Source of the DNA: an uncultured Eubacteriales bacterium
GTDB lineage: Bacteria; Bacillota; Clostridia; Lachnospirales; Cellulosilyticaceae
Assembly (NCBI GenBank): GCA_900551325.1
Contig: URVM01000002.1
Span: 376,202-440,201, forward strand
Length of the DNA: 64,000 nucleotides
Direction of reading: 5' to 3'
This document shows positions 1-7,441 of this stretch, piece after piece. The notes beneath the pieces were generated by a model, which ran no database searches, had not been told where the DNA came from, and was given only the letters and a program-made list of their open reading frames with translations. A program made the translations under genes and the position numbers. The first letter of the stretch is position 1. The number at the start of each line of letters is the position of its first letter.

Positions 1-1494
1 CGGAATAGTAATCCCCGTAGTAAGTTGACCTACAGATAGTGTAATAGTCTTTTCATTTTCAGCAATGGCCTTTTTTACCTTATCAAATGATTTTTCATTT
101 TCATCCTGTTCATTTAACTTCCCATCCCCCGCTGCAAGAACAACTTTATAATGTTTAAATACGCTATGTACTTCTAATTTCTTTGCAAGAGCTTTTGCAC
201 TATCAACACGATTTAAAAGCCAAAATGTATGATTTAGTTTATCTCTTAACTCTGGTGTGGAAAATGGAAATTTCTCCTGTTTTGTTAACGAATCTAAAAA
301 CTTATCTACAGAGCTTTCGTGAATAAATTTACCATTGCTATTAGTTTCAAAGAATACATTTAAATCGAAAGCATATTCCTCTATATCACCTTCAATTTCT
401 AAACCTTTTTCTAATTCATCTTTTACGATTTCAGACATTTGATATGTAAATAAGTTGAGCTGCGGAAGATTTTTATATGGATTTTCACCTTCACCATTCC
501 ATATAACTTTTGCTTGCTGTTCATCTGCATATGTCCAGTTAAAAATAGCTTTCTCAGAAAACTTATCATTTGCTAATGCCTTAAATGGTGTTCCTGATAG
601 GTGTAGCGTATGTTTTCGATTTATATGATCAAAAGCAACATCCGTCTTATAAGTATCTATCCCTTCATGGGCTTCATCAATAACAAGAATATCCCATGAA
701 ATTTTAGCTATTTCTTCTAGTTTGTCGTGTTCACCACCAAAATACATTGAACCCTTTAAATCTTGTAAGCTAATAAATTCAATACATTTGTACTCTTCAG
801 TAGTTAAGATATTAATATATTCTTCCCTTGTAATACAGTATTTCTTTCCCTTAAGAGAATCTGTAGAACTAACAAATTTGTAGCCTGATGCCTCTCCCAA
901 GAACTTCTCATAGTCTGAATACCATGAGTTTGCAATTGAAGGACGGTTTGTTACAATTAACACATTTTGTGCTTTTGTTTGTTTACAGAGGTCGTAAACA
1001 GCTAATGTTTTTCCAAAACGAGGCTTTGCATTCCACAAAAATTCACCATTCTCATGGATGTTATAATAATCACAAGTTTGTCTTACAGCCTGTTTTTGTT
1101 CATCTCTCAGTTTATAAGGTGTTACTTCATCAATACACTTTAAAATCCCCCTATTAGCACGAAATTCAAAGAATTTAAGTTGTGAAGAAGATCCATCTAT
1201 GTGAAACCATTCTGTTCCTTTTTTATTTTCTACCCTTAACTTACGAAGGTATGCATGAAAGTCCGTATCCCGAAACACTTCTCCTGAACCATCTTCAAAA
1301 ATAGCATTACCCTTCCACTCTTCTTTTATTTGTATATCAATTGTATGCGCCTGTTGCTTTTGTCTTAATTCAGTTGTCTGTTTTTCAGTATATCCTATTT
1401 TAACCCACCCGTTGTGCCTTGAGATTTCAGGAGTGGAGTATGCATAAATCATTGGAATAACCTTTTGGGTGGTTTTGATACTTATTTTTGCCAT
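1..1494 (-). CDS. GIY-YIG-like nuclease / DEAD-DEAH helicase restriction effector (3' end outside window)
   Basis: Reading the minus strand from the ATG at 1494 gives 498 codons still open at the left edge, so the C-terminus is missing. Residues 12-86 resemble a T5orf172/GIY-YIG-type nuclease: IYAYSTPE, then GWVKIGYT, then an FRDTDFHAYL helix. A superfamily 2 helicase core follows, with Walker A PRFGKTLA, DEAH box VIDEAHEG, motif III LSGTPF and GQLTTGITIP like motif V at the edge. The start codon overlaps the stop of the methylase gene (TAATG), so the two are translationally coupled. It is probably the DNA-cleaving and translocating part of a restriction system; its target and cleavage mode cannot be read from sequence. 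No stop or frameshift was met in the visible part. Confidence 0.85.
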   Translation of the reverse strand, partial: MAKISIKTTQKVIPMIYAYSTPEISRHNGWVKIGYTEKQTTELRQKQQAHTIDIQIKEEWKGNAIFEDGSGEVFRDTDFHAYLRKLRVENKKGTEWFHIDGSSSQLKFFEFRANRGILKCIDEVTPYKLRDEQKQAVRQTCDYYNIHENGEFLWNAKPRFGKTLAVYDLCKQTKAQNVLIVTNRPSIANSWYSDYEKFLGEASGYKFVSSTDSLKGKKYCITREEYINILTTEEYKCIEFISLQDLKGSMYFGGEHDKLEEIAKISWDILVIDEAHEGIDTYKTDVAFDHINRKHTLHLSGTPFKALANDKFSEKAIFNWTYADEQQAKVIWNGEGENPYKNLPQLNLFTYQMSEIVKDELEKGLEIEGDIEEYAFDLNVFFETNSNGKFIHESSVDKFLDSLTKQEKFPFSTPELRDKLNHTFWLLNRVDSAKALAKKLEVHSVFKHYKVVLAAGDGKLNEQDENEKSFDKVKKAIAENEKTITLSVGQLTTGITIP

Positions 1495-2525
1495 TAGTCC
1501 ATCTCCTTTACATTAGTTTCTATAAAATCAATTTCTTTCTCTGAGAAATTATACTTTCTATAAAGTTGCTGATCAATACAGGAAATATCTGTTGTCCAAT
1601 TTATATCAGACCCACTAGAAAAATCTTGAACAGGTATTATTTTCCATACGGATTTCGGATTGTCTTGCGTTACTTTTTTTATACTTAATAAGGCCCTTGC
1701 AAACTTTGATTTTAAATATTTAAGCATAGATTCTGCCTCATATTCTGTTTCAAATGTTCCAATATTTATAAACGTATCTGTTGCAGCTTCATTAGGTTTT
1801 CCCACAAGTGGTGAACTCAGTGTTTCTCCAAACGCTCCACTGCCATTAGATTTTGGAAGCAATACATTGAAGGTATCTATATACTCATTATGTTGTACAT
1901 AAACTCTTTTAATATATCTATACACACGCTCATTATTTGTCCTTCCTAAAATCCTTATATATTTTTTACTATCAGTAGGGCATTTATCTAAAAATACTTC
2001 TGGTAATTTGTCGAAAATGTTAGAAACAATCATATTTCCAGTTCCCGTACCAAGTTTGTTAGGAGCATCTGGATAGTCTATAAAAAACCTATCTGTGAGG
2101 CGATAATATCCACGGGATGAGACCATACTATCAAGGCGTAATGTATCACACTCATATTGAGAAATCTTCTTTAGAATACCATTTAGTTCATCGAATGCTG
2201 TAAACACCTGAATTTTACCAAAATCTCTTTTCTCATCTCTTAGAGTAATTGCAACCCCTCCTTTAATATCTGTATTTGGAAAAATTCGAGATCCATCTGA
2301 TTCATATAATAATACTTTAAAATGCTCATCATTCAACATTTTTTGATTCCACTTTTTAGGTGTTTGTCCAGCTTCAAATAAAAATCTTGCTGGTGTAATT
2401 AGCTCAACTGCATTAGCTATTTGGTAGGTTTGTTCCATGAACAAATGATATATTGGAGGTTTTCTACCATTGCTTTCATTTTCCTCTTGATAGGGAGGAT
2501 TTCCAATTGCAAAATCAAATTTCAT
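1494..2525 (-). CDS. Eco57I-type adenine-specific DNA methylase, C-terminal half (motif IV onward)
   Basis: 343 residues that begin almost directly with the N6-adenine methylase catalytic motif, MKFDFAIGNPPYQEE, so the NPPY sits near residue 10. Normal Eco57I-like methylases have several hundred residues, including the SAM-binding motif I, before this point. That missing half is the gene just upstream, 2 bp away in another frame. The region after about residue 100 is probably target recognition. An AAGGAGAG ribosome binding site lies at the right distance before the ATG, which argues for a genuine separate gene rather than a recent frameshift. It should combine with the upstream product to protect host DNA from the downstream helicase-nuclease. 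Confidence 0.82.
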   Translation of the reverse strand: MKFDFAIGNPPYQEENESNGRKPPIYHLFMEQTYQIANAVELITPARFLFEAGQTPKKWNQKMLNDEHFKVLLYESDGSRIFPNTDIKGGVAITLRDEKRDFGKIQVFTAFDELNGILKKISQYECDTLRLDSMVSSRGYYRLTDRFFIDYPDAPNKLGTGTGNMIVSNIFDKLPEVFLDKCPTDSKKYIRILGRTNNERVYRYIKRVYVQHNEYIDTFNVLLPKSNGSGAFGETLSSPLVGKPNEAATDTFINIGTFETEYEAESMLKYLKSKFARALLSIKKVTQDNPKSVWKIIPVQDFSSGSDINWTTDISCIDQQLYRKYNFSEKEIDFIETNVKEMD

Positions 2526-2527
2526 AT

Positions 2528-3460
2528 CTAACTCTCCTTTTTTAATGATTCATATAAGATAGATTTTTCTGCTCTCCAATCATATATTTTACACTTTGGC
2601 GCTTTCTCTCTTGCTTCTTCATCTTTTGTCTCCATCAAATTAAATAATGAATATTGATAAGCTATATCTTCTGGCTCTCCTAATGGCACAGTTCCTGCTA
2701 GTCCATCCATCTGCCACAAATTCCATACAATAATATTAGCTATCTTTCTTAGTTCTTTTTTTTCAGCTTCCCTGCCCCATTTAGCATATAGATAATCTAC
2801 AAATGTCATTAGCAAGTTGATTCTAGCAATTAAAAGGTTGTCACCTTGGTATTCGTAACCATATACACTTTGAAAGGCCCTTACTGTCCACTTAAACCAG
2901 TCAACCTCATTGTCTGTATTTTCATTTACAATTCTGAGCTTACGATCTAAAATACCAATTCGATCTTTAATATCTATTATTTCTCCCGTAGAAGCATCAT
3001 ATCTTGAAACGATGTATGGAGCTTCACCGCACGTAATTTCTAATCTTCTTGAATCCACATATTGTTGCCATGCTTTATCTTTAGGAAAAATAATCTTTTC
3101 TGCTATACTTTCCCAAGTATCTCCTTTTTGTGTATTGAAAATATCTTTCCTGCCAAACCACTCTTCATCGCAATGATTATTCATCGTATTACAAATCCAA
3201 GATGGTGTAAAAACTTCGGCATGACTTTTAGTTCTTTCCTGCTGTAACTCCAATGCTTTCATAATTCTTGGCTGCAACATTATTGGATTTAGTCCTATTA
3301 ATGCTATAGTTGTCATTTGCTTGTCATCAGCATATTCTTCACCAAACTCTTTATAGGTATTTGTTGCCCATATGATGTTCTTTTTTGTAGTTTTATCCTT
3401 TATAAGGATATCTATAGTTGCCTGTATAGGAAAAGACTTTAGTTGGATTAATTCTTTCAA
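2528..3460 (-). CDS. DNA methylase N-terminal half / restriction subunit M (motifs X and I)
   Basis: 310 residues. HAEVFTPSWICNTM near residue 80 fits the motif X region of N6-adenine methylases (EVFTP), and RRLEITCGEAPYIVSRYDA takes the place of the SAM-binding motif I, with CGEAPY instead of CGSG. No NPPY motif is present; that lies in the next gene. The best start is TTG at 3460, eight bases after GGAGAGG; the nearby ATG at 3467 is out of frame. First gene of a three-gene module, methylase N-half, methylase C-half, helicase-nuclease. I recall annotated subunit M proteins with the LEITCGEAPY pattern, so the split may be a family trait. Confidence 0.78.
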   Translation of the reverse strand: MKELIQLKSFPIQATIDILIKDKTTKKNIIWATNTYKEFGEEYADDKQMTTIALIGLNPIMLQPRIMKALELQQERTKSHAEVFTPSWICNTMNNHCDEEWFGRKDIFNTQKGDTWESIAEKIIFPKDKAWQQYVDSRRLEITCGEAPYIVSRYDASTGEIIDIKDRIGILDRKLRIVNENTDNEVDWFKWTVRAFQSVYGYEYQGDNLLIARINLLMTFVDYLYAKWGREAEKKELRKIANIIVWNLWQMDGLAGTVPLGEPEDIAYQYSLFNLMETKDEEAREKAPKCKIYDWRAEKSILYESLKKES

Positions 3461-3502
3461 ATTTCATTTCCTCTCCAAATTATTTATGTTATGCATATAT
3501 CT

Positions 3503-3508
3503 ATTATA
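3503..3508 (-). promoter_or_regulatory. Possible -10 box of the restriction-modification genes
   Basis: TATAAT on the minus strand, about 40 bases before the TTG start at 3460. No good -35 box stands 16-18 bases upstream, so this is tentative. Confidence 0.35.
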
Positions 3509-3909
3509 CTATAAAATAATAATAATTTTAGGTTTATGTTATGACTTTATAATTATAGGAATATTTTACACTAATTTGTTGTACTTTTCCATGTGTTTAT
3601 TGCTATTCTCTTTTCCCTCTATCTTTCAAAGCTTCTAATAACTTTTCTATGCTTAGTGATAATTTTAAAACTGCTATGGATACATCTAGCCCATAATACA
3701 CTAATAAAATGTAAGACTGGAGCCTACACAACATATCTTCAAATATTAGGCATGTTAAATAGGCTATTTTTCTTGCTCAAATATTTTATGCAATATCCAT
3801 TTCATCTACTCTACCCACTAAATATCCAACCTGTCTCTACAACCTACCCCAAAGTTTTCCTGTCTACTCAACCCTTTGGCATTTCTAGCTTTGATATGTT
3901 TCCACACAT

Positions 3910-3936
3910 AAAAAAATAGAGGTCTCCATCACTCTA
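3910..3936 (-). terminator. Probable intrinsic terminator of the yhaM-rlmD operon
   Basis: On the minus strand a 5-bp stem, TAGAG (3936-3932) and CTCTA (3921-3917), with a 10-base loop, runs straight into seven T residues. The stem is short, so strength is uncertain, but it lies about 55 bases after the rlmD stop. Confidence 0.45.
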
Positions 3937-3988
3937 AGCAATCTGCCTAAAGCTTGGAAACCCCTTATTTTCAAGGCCTTTCAGAGGC

Positions 3989-5350
3989 CTACTTTTCTAC
4001 CTTTGTAAGCAATACTACCGTCTCAACGTGTGTTGTATGTGGGAACATATCTACTGGTTGTACTGCTTCTACCTTGTATCCTTGTCCACTTAAGTATCCT
4101 AAGTCTCTTGCTAGCGTAGCTGGATCACATGATACGTAGACGATTTTGTTTGGTGACATGGCTACTAGTGTTTCTAGTAGGGCTTGGTCGCAGCCTTTTC
4201 TTGGTGGGTCTACTACGATGGTGTCTGCTGTAATGCCTTGTTTGTATTGTTCTGGGATAATTTCTTCTGCTTTACCTACGAAGAATTCTGCGTTTGTGAT
4301 GCCGTTTAGTTTAGCATTTTCGCGAGCATTTTCGATGGCTGGGGCTACAATTTCTACACCGTAGACTTTCTTTGCTTTTTGAGCAAGGAAGAGGGAAATC
4401 GTTCCTATACCGCAGTAGGCATCCCATACGGTTTCATCTCCATTGAGTCCTGCATACTCAAGGGCCTTGTCGTAAAGGACTTTTGTTTGAGTTGGGTTTA
4501 CTTGGAAGAAGGATAGGGCTGAAATCTTGAACTTTAAGTCACCTATTGTATCTACAATGTAATCTCTTCCTTGTAGTACTTTAATCTCATGACCAAGTAT
4601 TACATTTGTCTTTGCTTTATTAATATTTAAAAGTACACTTTTAATACCTTCAACTTGACTAAGTGCTTCTAGTAGTACTTCACTATGTGGTAGTTCATTG
4701 CCATTAATAACTAAACATACCATAACTTCTCCTGTGTAGAAGCCTGTTTTAATCATTAGGTGTCGTACTAAACCTTTATGTGATTCTTCATCATATATAG
4801 ATATATTCTTTGTCTCTAAGTACCCTCTTACAATACGAATAATCTCTTCGCAGCGTGGGTCTTGTATGCCACAAGTATCCCAGTCTACAACTTGGTGTGT
4901 ACGGCTTTTGTAAAAACCGATTTGTACTTTCCCATTTTCTTTACGAATTGGATATTGTGCCTTGTTGCGGTAGTGGGTTGGTGCATCCATACCGAGTGTT
5001 GGAAGTACTTCTATATCTTTAAGCCCTCCTATACGTGTAAGGGCGTTGTATACTTTATTTTGTTTCCATTCTAGTTGGGCAGGGTAACTCATATGTTGAA
5101 GTTGGCAACCTCCGCACTGTCTTGCTACTTCACACATATGCTCACTTCTATTAGGTGATGGGGTAATAATCTTTTCGATTTTTCCATAGGCTAAGTTTTT
5201 CTTTACTTTTAGTATTTTGACTTCTAGTACATCACCTGTAATGGCATCTGGTACAAAGACTACAAAATCATTGATTTTGCCTATGCCCTCTCCATTTGTA
5301 CCAATATCTGTAATCGTCATTTCATAAAACTTGTTTTTCTCAACTGACAT
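3989..5350 (-). CDS. rlmD: 23S rRNA (uracil-C5)-methyltransferase RlmD/RlmCD (RumA family)
   Basis: 453 residues, the usual length. An N-terminal TRAM domain (about 1-60) is followed by the iron-sulfur cysteines MCEVARQCGGCQLQH (C-x5-C-x2-C, with a fourth in WDTCG). The SAM-binding motif is VWDAYCGIGTISLFLA, and the catalytic region reads VDPPRKGC and IVYVSCDPATLARDL. It makes 5-methyluridine in 23S rRNA; in Firmicutes a single enzyme often modifies both U747 and U1939. Last gene of an operon with yhaM, 18 bp after the 60-residue gene. Confidence 0.95.
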   Translation of the reverse strand: MSVEKNKFYEMTITDIGTNGEGIGKINDFVVFVPDAITGDVLEVKILKVKKNLAYGKIEKIITPSPNRSEHMCEVARQCGGCQLQHMSYPAQLEWKQNKVYNALTRIGGLKDIEVLPTLGMDAPTHYRNKAQYPIRKENGKVQIGFYKSRTHQVVDWDTCGIQDPRCEEIIRIVRGYLETKNISIYDEESHKGLVRHLMIKTGFYTGEVMVCLVINGNELPHSEVLLEALSQVEGIKSVLLNINKAKTNVILGHEIKVLQGRDYIVDTIGDLKFKISALSFFQVNPTQTKVLYDKALEYAGLNGDETVWDAYCGIGTISLFLAQKAKKVYGVEIVAPAIENARENAKLNGITNAEFFVGKAEEIIPEQYKQGITADTIVVDPPRKGCDQALLETLVAMSPNKIVYVSCDPATLARDLGYLSGQGYKVEAVQPVDMFPHTTHVETVVLLTKVEK

Positions 5351-5368
5351 GTTTATTCTCCTGTGTCT

Positions 5369-5551
5369 TTAATGAAAAGTAGGTGTTTCTTCGTCTCCTG
5401 CTAAAAGCATGCTGCGAATGGCTTCTGCTAGAGCTTTCTCTTCTAAATCTTGCATTTTATTTGTAATGGTGCGTTGTATATAGTGATCTAATAAAATAGA
5501 GTTTTCTTGTTTATCTTGTTTTTGCTTATTAGTCTTATCTTTTTCTTTCAT
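5369..5551 (-). CDS. Small hypothetical protein, 60 residues
   Basis: Not recognised. The first 17 residues are almost all Lys, Gln, Asp, Asn and Glu, followed by a predicted amphipathic helix (about 18-50) and an acidic tail. No membrane segment, no cysteine. The start lies 2 bp after the stop of the nuclease-like gene, and AAGAGGA just upstream can serve as ribosome binding site, so it is co-translated within the yhaM-rlmD operon. The operon position is the main support for its being real. Confidence 0.6.
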   Translation of the reverse strand: MKEKDKTNKQKQDKQENSILLDHYIQRTITNKMQDLEEKALAEAIRSMLLAGDEETPTFH

Positions 5552-5553
5552 CT

Positions 5554-6093
5554 TTAATCCTCTTCTTCGCAGTCACATACTGTATATTGACAAATACAAT
5601 TTTTGCATTTTATATAGTTTTTAGTTTCCTCTGTATCAGGATAACCATCTTCTAGTAGGTCTTGCATTTCCTTTAAAGTATTCTTCACCCATAGTCTGTG
5701 TCTATAGGTGTTGCGTACTTTAAAAGTTTTATTTGTATAAACTAACTTACCATAAGGTGGTCTTTTGCCATAAGTGGCCTCTACCAGTAAAAAGTATGCT
5801 AAAAGCTGCATTAAATCCCCTTCATGAGGTATGTCTTCTTTTGCTGTACCACTTTTAATTTCAAAAGGTATATAGTGCCTAGTAAAAATGGTTTTAAATA
5901 TATAATCTGGCTTGCCTTGTAGGTCATACTCTTCGGCTACTAGCATCTTGCCCCCACCTTCATCTGTATAGACCATACGTGAAAAGGGTAAGCCTACTTC
6001 CATCTTATGTTTGCAAGTTATACTTGGCCTAAATAAATAGTAAGTAAGCCATAAACCAAGACCTACAAAGAATACACTTAGGCTTAGTTCCAT
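5554..6093 (-). CDS. Membrane-anchored Cas4-like PD-(D/E)XK nuclease, catalytic part
   Basis: 179 residues. One N-terminal membrane helix (about 3-21) precedes a RecB/Cas4-type nuclease core: GKPDYI with Asp63, IPFEIKSG with Glu78 and Lys80, then QLLAYFLLVE with Gln96. This is the D...ExK...Q order of PD-(D/E)XK exonucleases. The C-terminus carries a cysteine cluster, C163-x2-C166-x-C168-x4-C173-x-C175, as in iron-sulfur Cas4 proteins. What is missing is the N-terminal helix with the first cluster cysteine; that element appears in the overlapping upstream gene. The start is supported by AAAGGAG. No CRISPR array or other cas gene is nearby. The nuclease call is an inference from motifs. Confidence 0.72.
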   Translation of the reverse strand: MELSLSVFFVGLGLWLTYYLFRPSITCKHKMEVGLPFSRMVYTDEGGGKMLVAEEYDLQGKPDYIFKTIFTRHYIPFEIKSGTAKEDIPHEGDLMQLLAYFLLVEATYGKRPPYGKLVYTNKTFKVRNTYRHRLWVKNTLKEMQDLLEDGYPDTEETKNYIKCKNCICQYTVCDCEEED

Positions 6094-6374
6094 ATGTTTA
6101 CTCCTTTTATGATGCTTATTAAAATAAACCCAATAATAAGGGCAAGGATGAAAATTCTTAGCGCCTTTATAAGTCCGTATCTTAAATGATAACGCCTATG
6201 GTGTTTCAATCCTTTTTTAAAGTATTCAGGATGTTCACTTGGCTTATGCTCTAGTGCATCATACATTTCCTTTAAAGCTTTAGCCCCATAAACCCTTTTA
6301 TAATACCACTGATTTTTGCAGTACATATAACGATTCATTTCATTGGCTGATATTCTTGTGGGACTTTTTTTCAT
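6084..6374 (-). CDS. Small membrane protein resembling the N-terminal segment of Cas4/RecB nucleases
   Basis: 96 residues. Residues 8-28 (SANEMNRYMYCKNQWYYKR, with Cys19) match the N-terminal helix of Cas4/Dna2/AddB-type nucleases, where a Y-x-x-C-x-x-x-W/Y pattern gives the first iron-sulfur cysteine. A charged linker and a C-terminal membrane helix (about 68-92) follow. There is no catalytic core in this protein. It begins within the yhaM stop (ATGA) and overlaps the next gene by 10 bp. If it pairs with the next product, the two membrane helices would form a hairpin and leave both soluble parts in the cytoplasm. Confidence 0.7.
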   Translation of the reverse strand: MKKSPTRISANEMNRYMYCKNQWYYKRVYGAKALKEMYDALEHKPSEHPEYFKKGLKHHRRYHLRYGLIKALRIFILALIIGFILISIIKGVNIWN

Positions 6375-7309
6375 AGCATAGCACGTCTCATATTTCTTGT
6401 AAGGACTTTGTGATAACCTAAGTTTGGTTCATTTGCATCTGTACTTCTTAGTGTTTCTTCAAACATTTTTAGCTTTGAATCACTATAGTCTGCCAAATGA
6501 ACAATCATAGCTTCAATGCATTTAGGGCGTTTTGGTGAACCATACTCATATTCTCCGTGATGAGAAATAATCGTATGCTTAAGAAGAAGTAGGGCTTCTT
6601 TACTTAATTCTGGTATTTCTCTTGCTACCTCACTGATCTTATCAAGTCCAAGTACAATATGCCCTAGAAGCTGTCCTTCATCTGTATAGTCATTTTTAGG
6701 AAAGGCAGAAAGCTCATATAACTTACCAATATCATGAAGGAGACATCCTGCTATCACCAAATCTACATTTACCGGTTCATAGTTGCTTGCTAAATATTTA
6801 CCTAGCTGGGCTACTGATACTGTATGTTCAAGTAGACCACCAAGATAAGCATGATGTACACTTTTAGCTGCTGCCCCCATCATAAAGTATTTGTAGATGG
6901 TCTCATCATAAAATAGACTTTCAAGTAATTTCTTGATGCCTTCATTTTCTACTTCTTCAATTAGACTAAATAATTGTGCTTCTAATACTTTTGTATCTTT
7001 TGGTGTATGTGGTAAAAGGTCATTTAAATTATAACTACCTTCTTCTGCTTTTTTAATCTTCCCTACATTAGCTTGGAGATTTTCTTGATAGAGTACAACC
7101 TCTGCTTCTACATATATTACATCTTCTACATTAAATTCTTCTATGCCTGGATGAATCTGCCATATCTTACCTTCTATTGTTCCGGACCCGTCTTGAAGTT
7201 TAACTGTTAAGTAATCTTTACCGTTTTTATTTTTAAGTAATTGTTTATATTTACAAAGGTAGTACCCTTGCATTTTGTCATCTGCTTTTAAATCTGCTAT
7301 AAGGCTCAT
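6371..7309 (-). CDS. yhaM: 3'-5' exoribonuclease YhaM (OB fold plus HD domain)
   Basis: Residues about 15-95 form an OB-fold nucleic-acid-binding domain (YLTVKLQDGSGTIEGKIW). The HD phosphohydrolase domain follows, with HHAYLGGLLEHTVS, CLLHDIGK and HTIISHHGEYE providing metal ligands. Length, about 312, is that of the family. The ATG at 7309 is preferred because AAGGAG stands eight bases before it; an upstream in-frame GTG overlaps the ribosome binding site. YhaM trims RNA from the 3' end, preferring single strands. It leads the operon with the Cas4-like pair and rlmD. Confidence 0.93.
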   Translation of the reverse strand: MSLIADLKADDKMQGYYLCKYKQLLKNKNGKDYLTVKLQDGSGTIEGKIWQIHPGIEEFNVEDVIYVEAEVVLYQENLQANVGKIKKAEEGSYNLNDLLPHTPKDTKVLEAQLFSLIEEVENEGIKKLLESLFYDETIYKYFMMGAAAKSVHHAYLGGLLEHTVSVAQLGKYLASNYEPVNVDLVIAGCLLHDIGKLYELSAFPKNDYTDEGQLLGHIVLGLDKISEVAREIPELSKEALLLLKHTIISHHGEYEYGSPKRPKCIEAMIVHLADYSDSKLKMFEETLRSTDANEPNLGYHKVLTRNMRRAML

Positions 7310-7373
7310 TTCATCCACTCCTTTACTGCACTCATTGTAACATAAATGGAAAAATTAGAAAAGAACTGTTACC

Positions 7374-7429
7374 TATAAGTAAAGAGCCTTCCATTTTAGA
7401 ATTCTAAAACGAAAGGCTCTTTACTTATA
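7374..7429 (-). terminator. Long hairpin just after htrA
   Basis: Perfect 17-bp stem, TATAAGTAAAGAGCCTT at 7374-7390 with its complement at 7413-7429. The 22-base loop itself contains the palindrome TTTTAGAATTCTAAAA. It lies 12 bp after the htrA stop. There is no clean T-run on either side, so it may protect the 3' end rather than terminate efficiently. Confidence 0.6.
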
Positions 7430-7441
7430 ATATATGCTTAT

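Larger units (their letters stand above)
3461..3988. other. 528-bp intergenic region between the R-M module and rlmD
   Basis: A/T-rich DNA with no coding region I can support. Plus-strand frames here are hydrophobic low-complexity strings without ribosome binding sites. The left part holds the promoter region of the R-M genes; the right part (about 3910-3960) holds the probable rlmD terminator. Two AGGCCT palindromes sit at about 3977-3992. No integrase, insertion sequence, tRNA or att-like repeat was seen at this R-M/core-genome boundary. Confidence 0.5.

Noticed and set aside
1494..3460. Methylase split caused by a recent frameshift or sequencing error
   Set aside because: The second half has its own well-spaced AAGGAGAG and begins cleanly before motif IV, so a natural two-gene form is more likely, though not proven.
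3593..3919. Plus-strand 108-residue open frame between the R-M module and rlmD
   Set aside because: Low-complexity hydrophobic translation of A/T-rich DNA, no ribosome binding site, no recognised family.
5554..6374. CRISPR-Cas locus suggested by the Cas4-like proteins
   Set aside because: No repeat-spacer array and no cas1, cas2 or effector gene anywhere in the window; treated as a solo Cas4-like nuclease.
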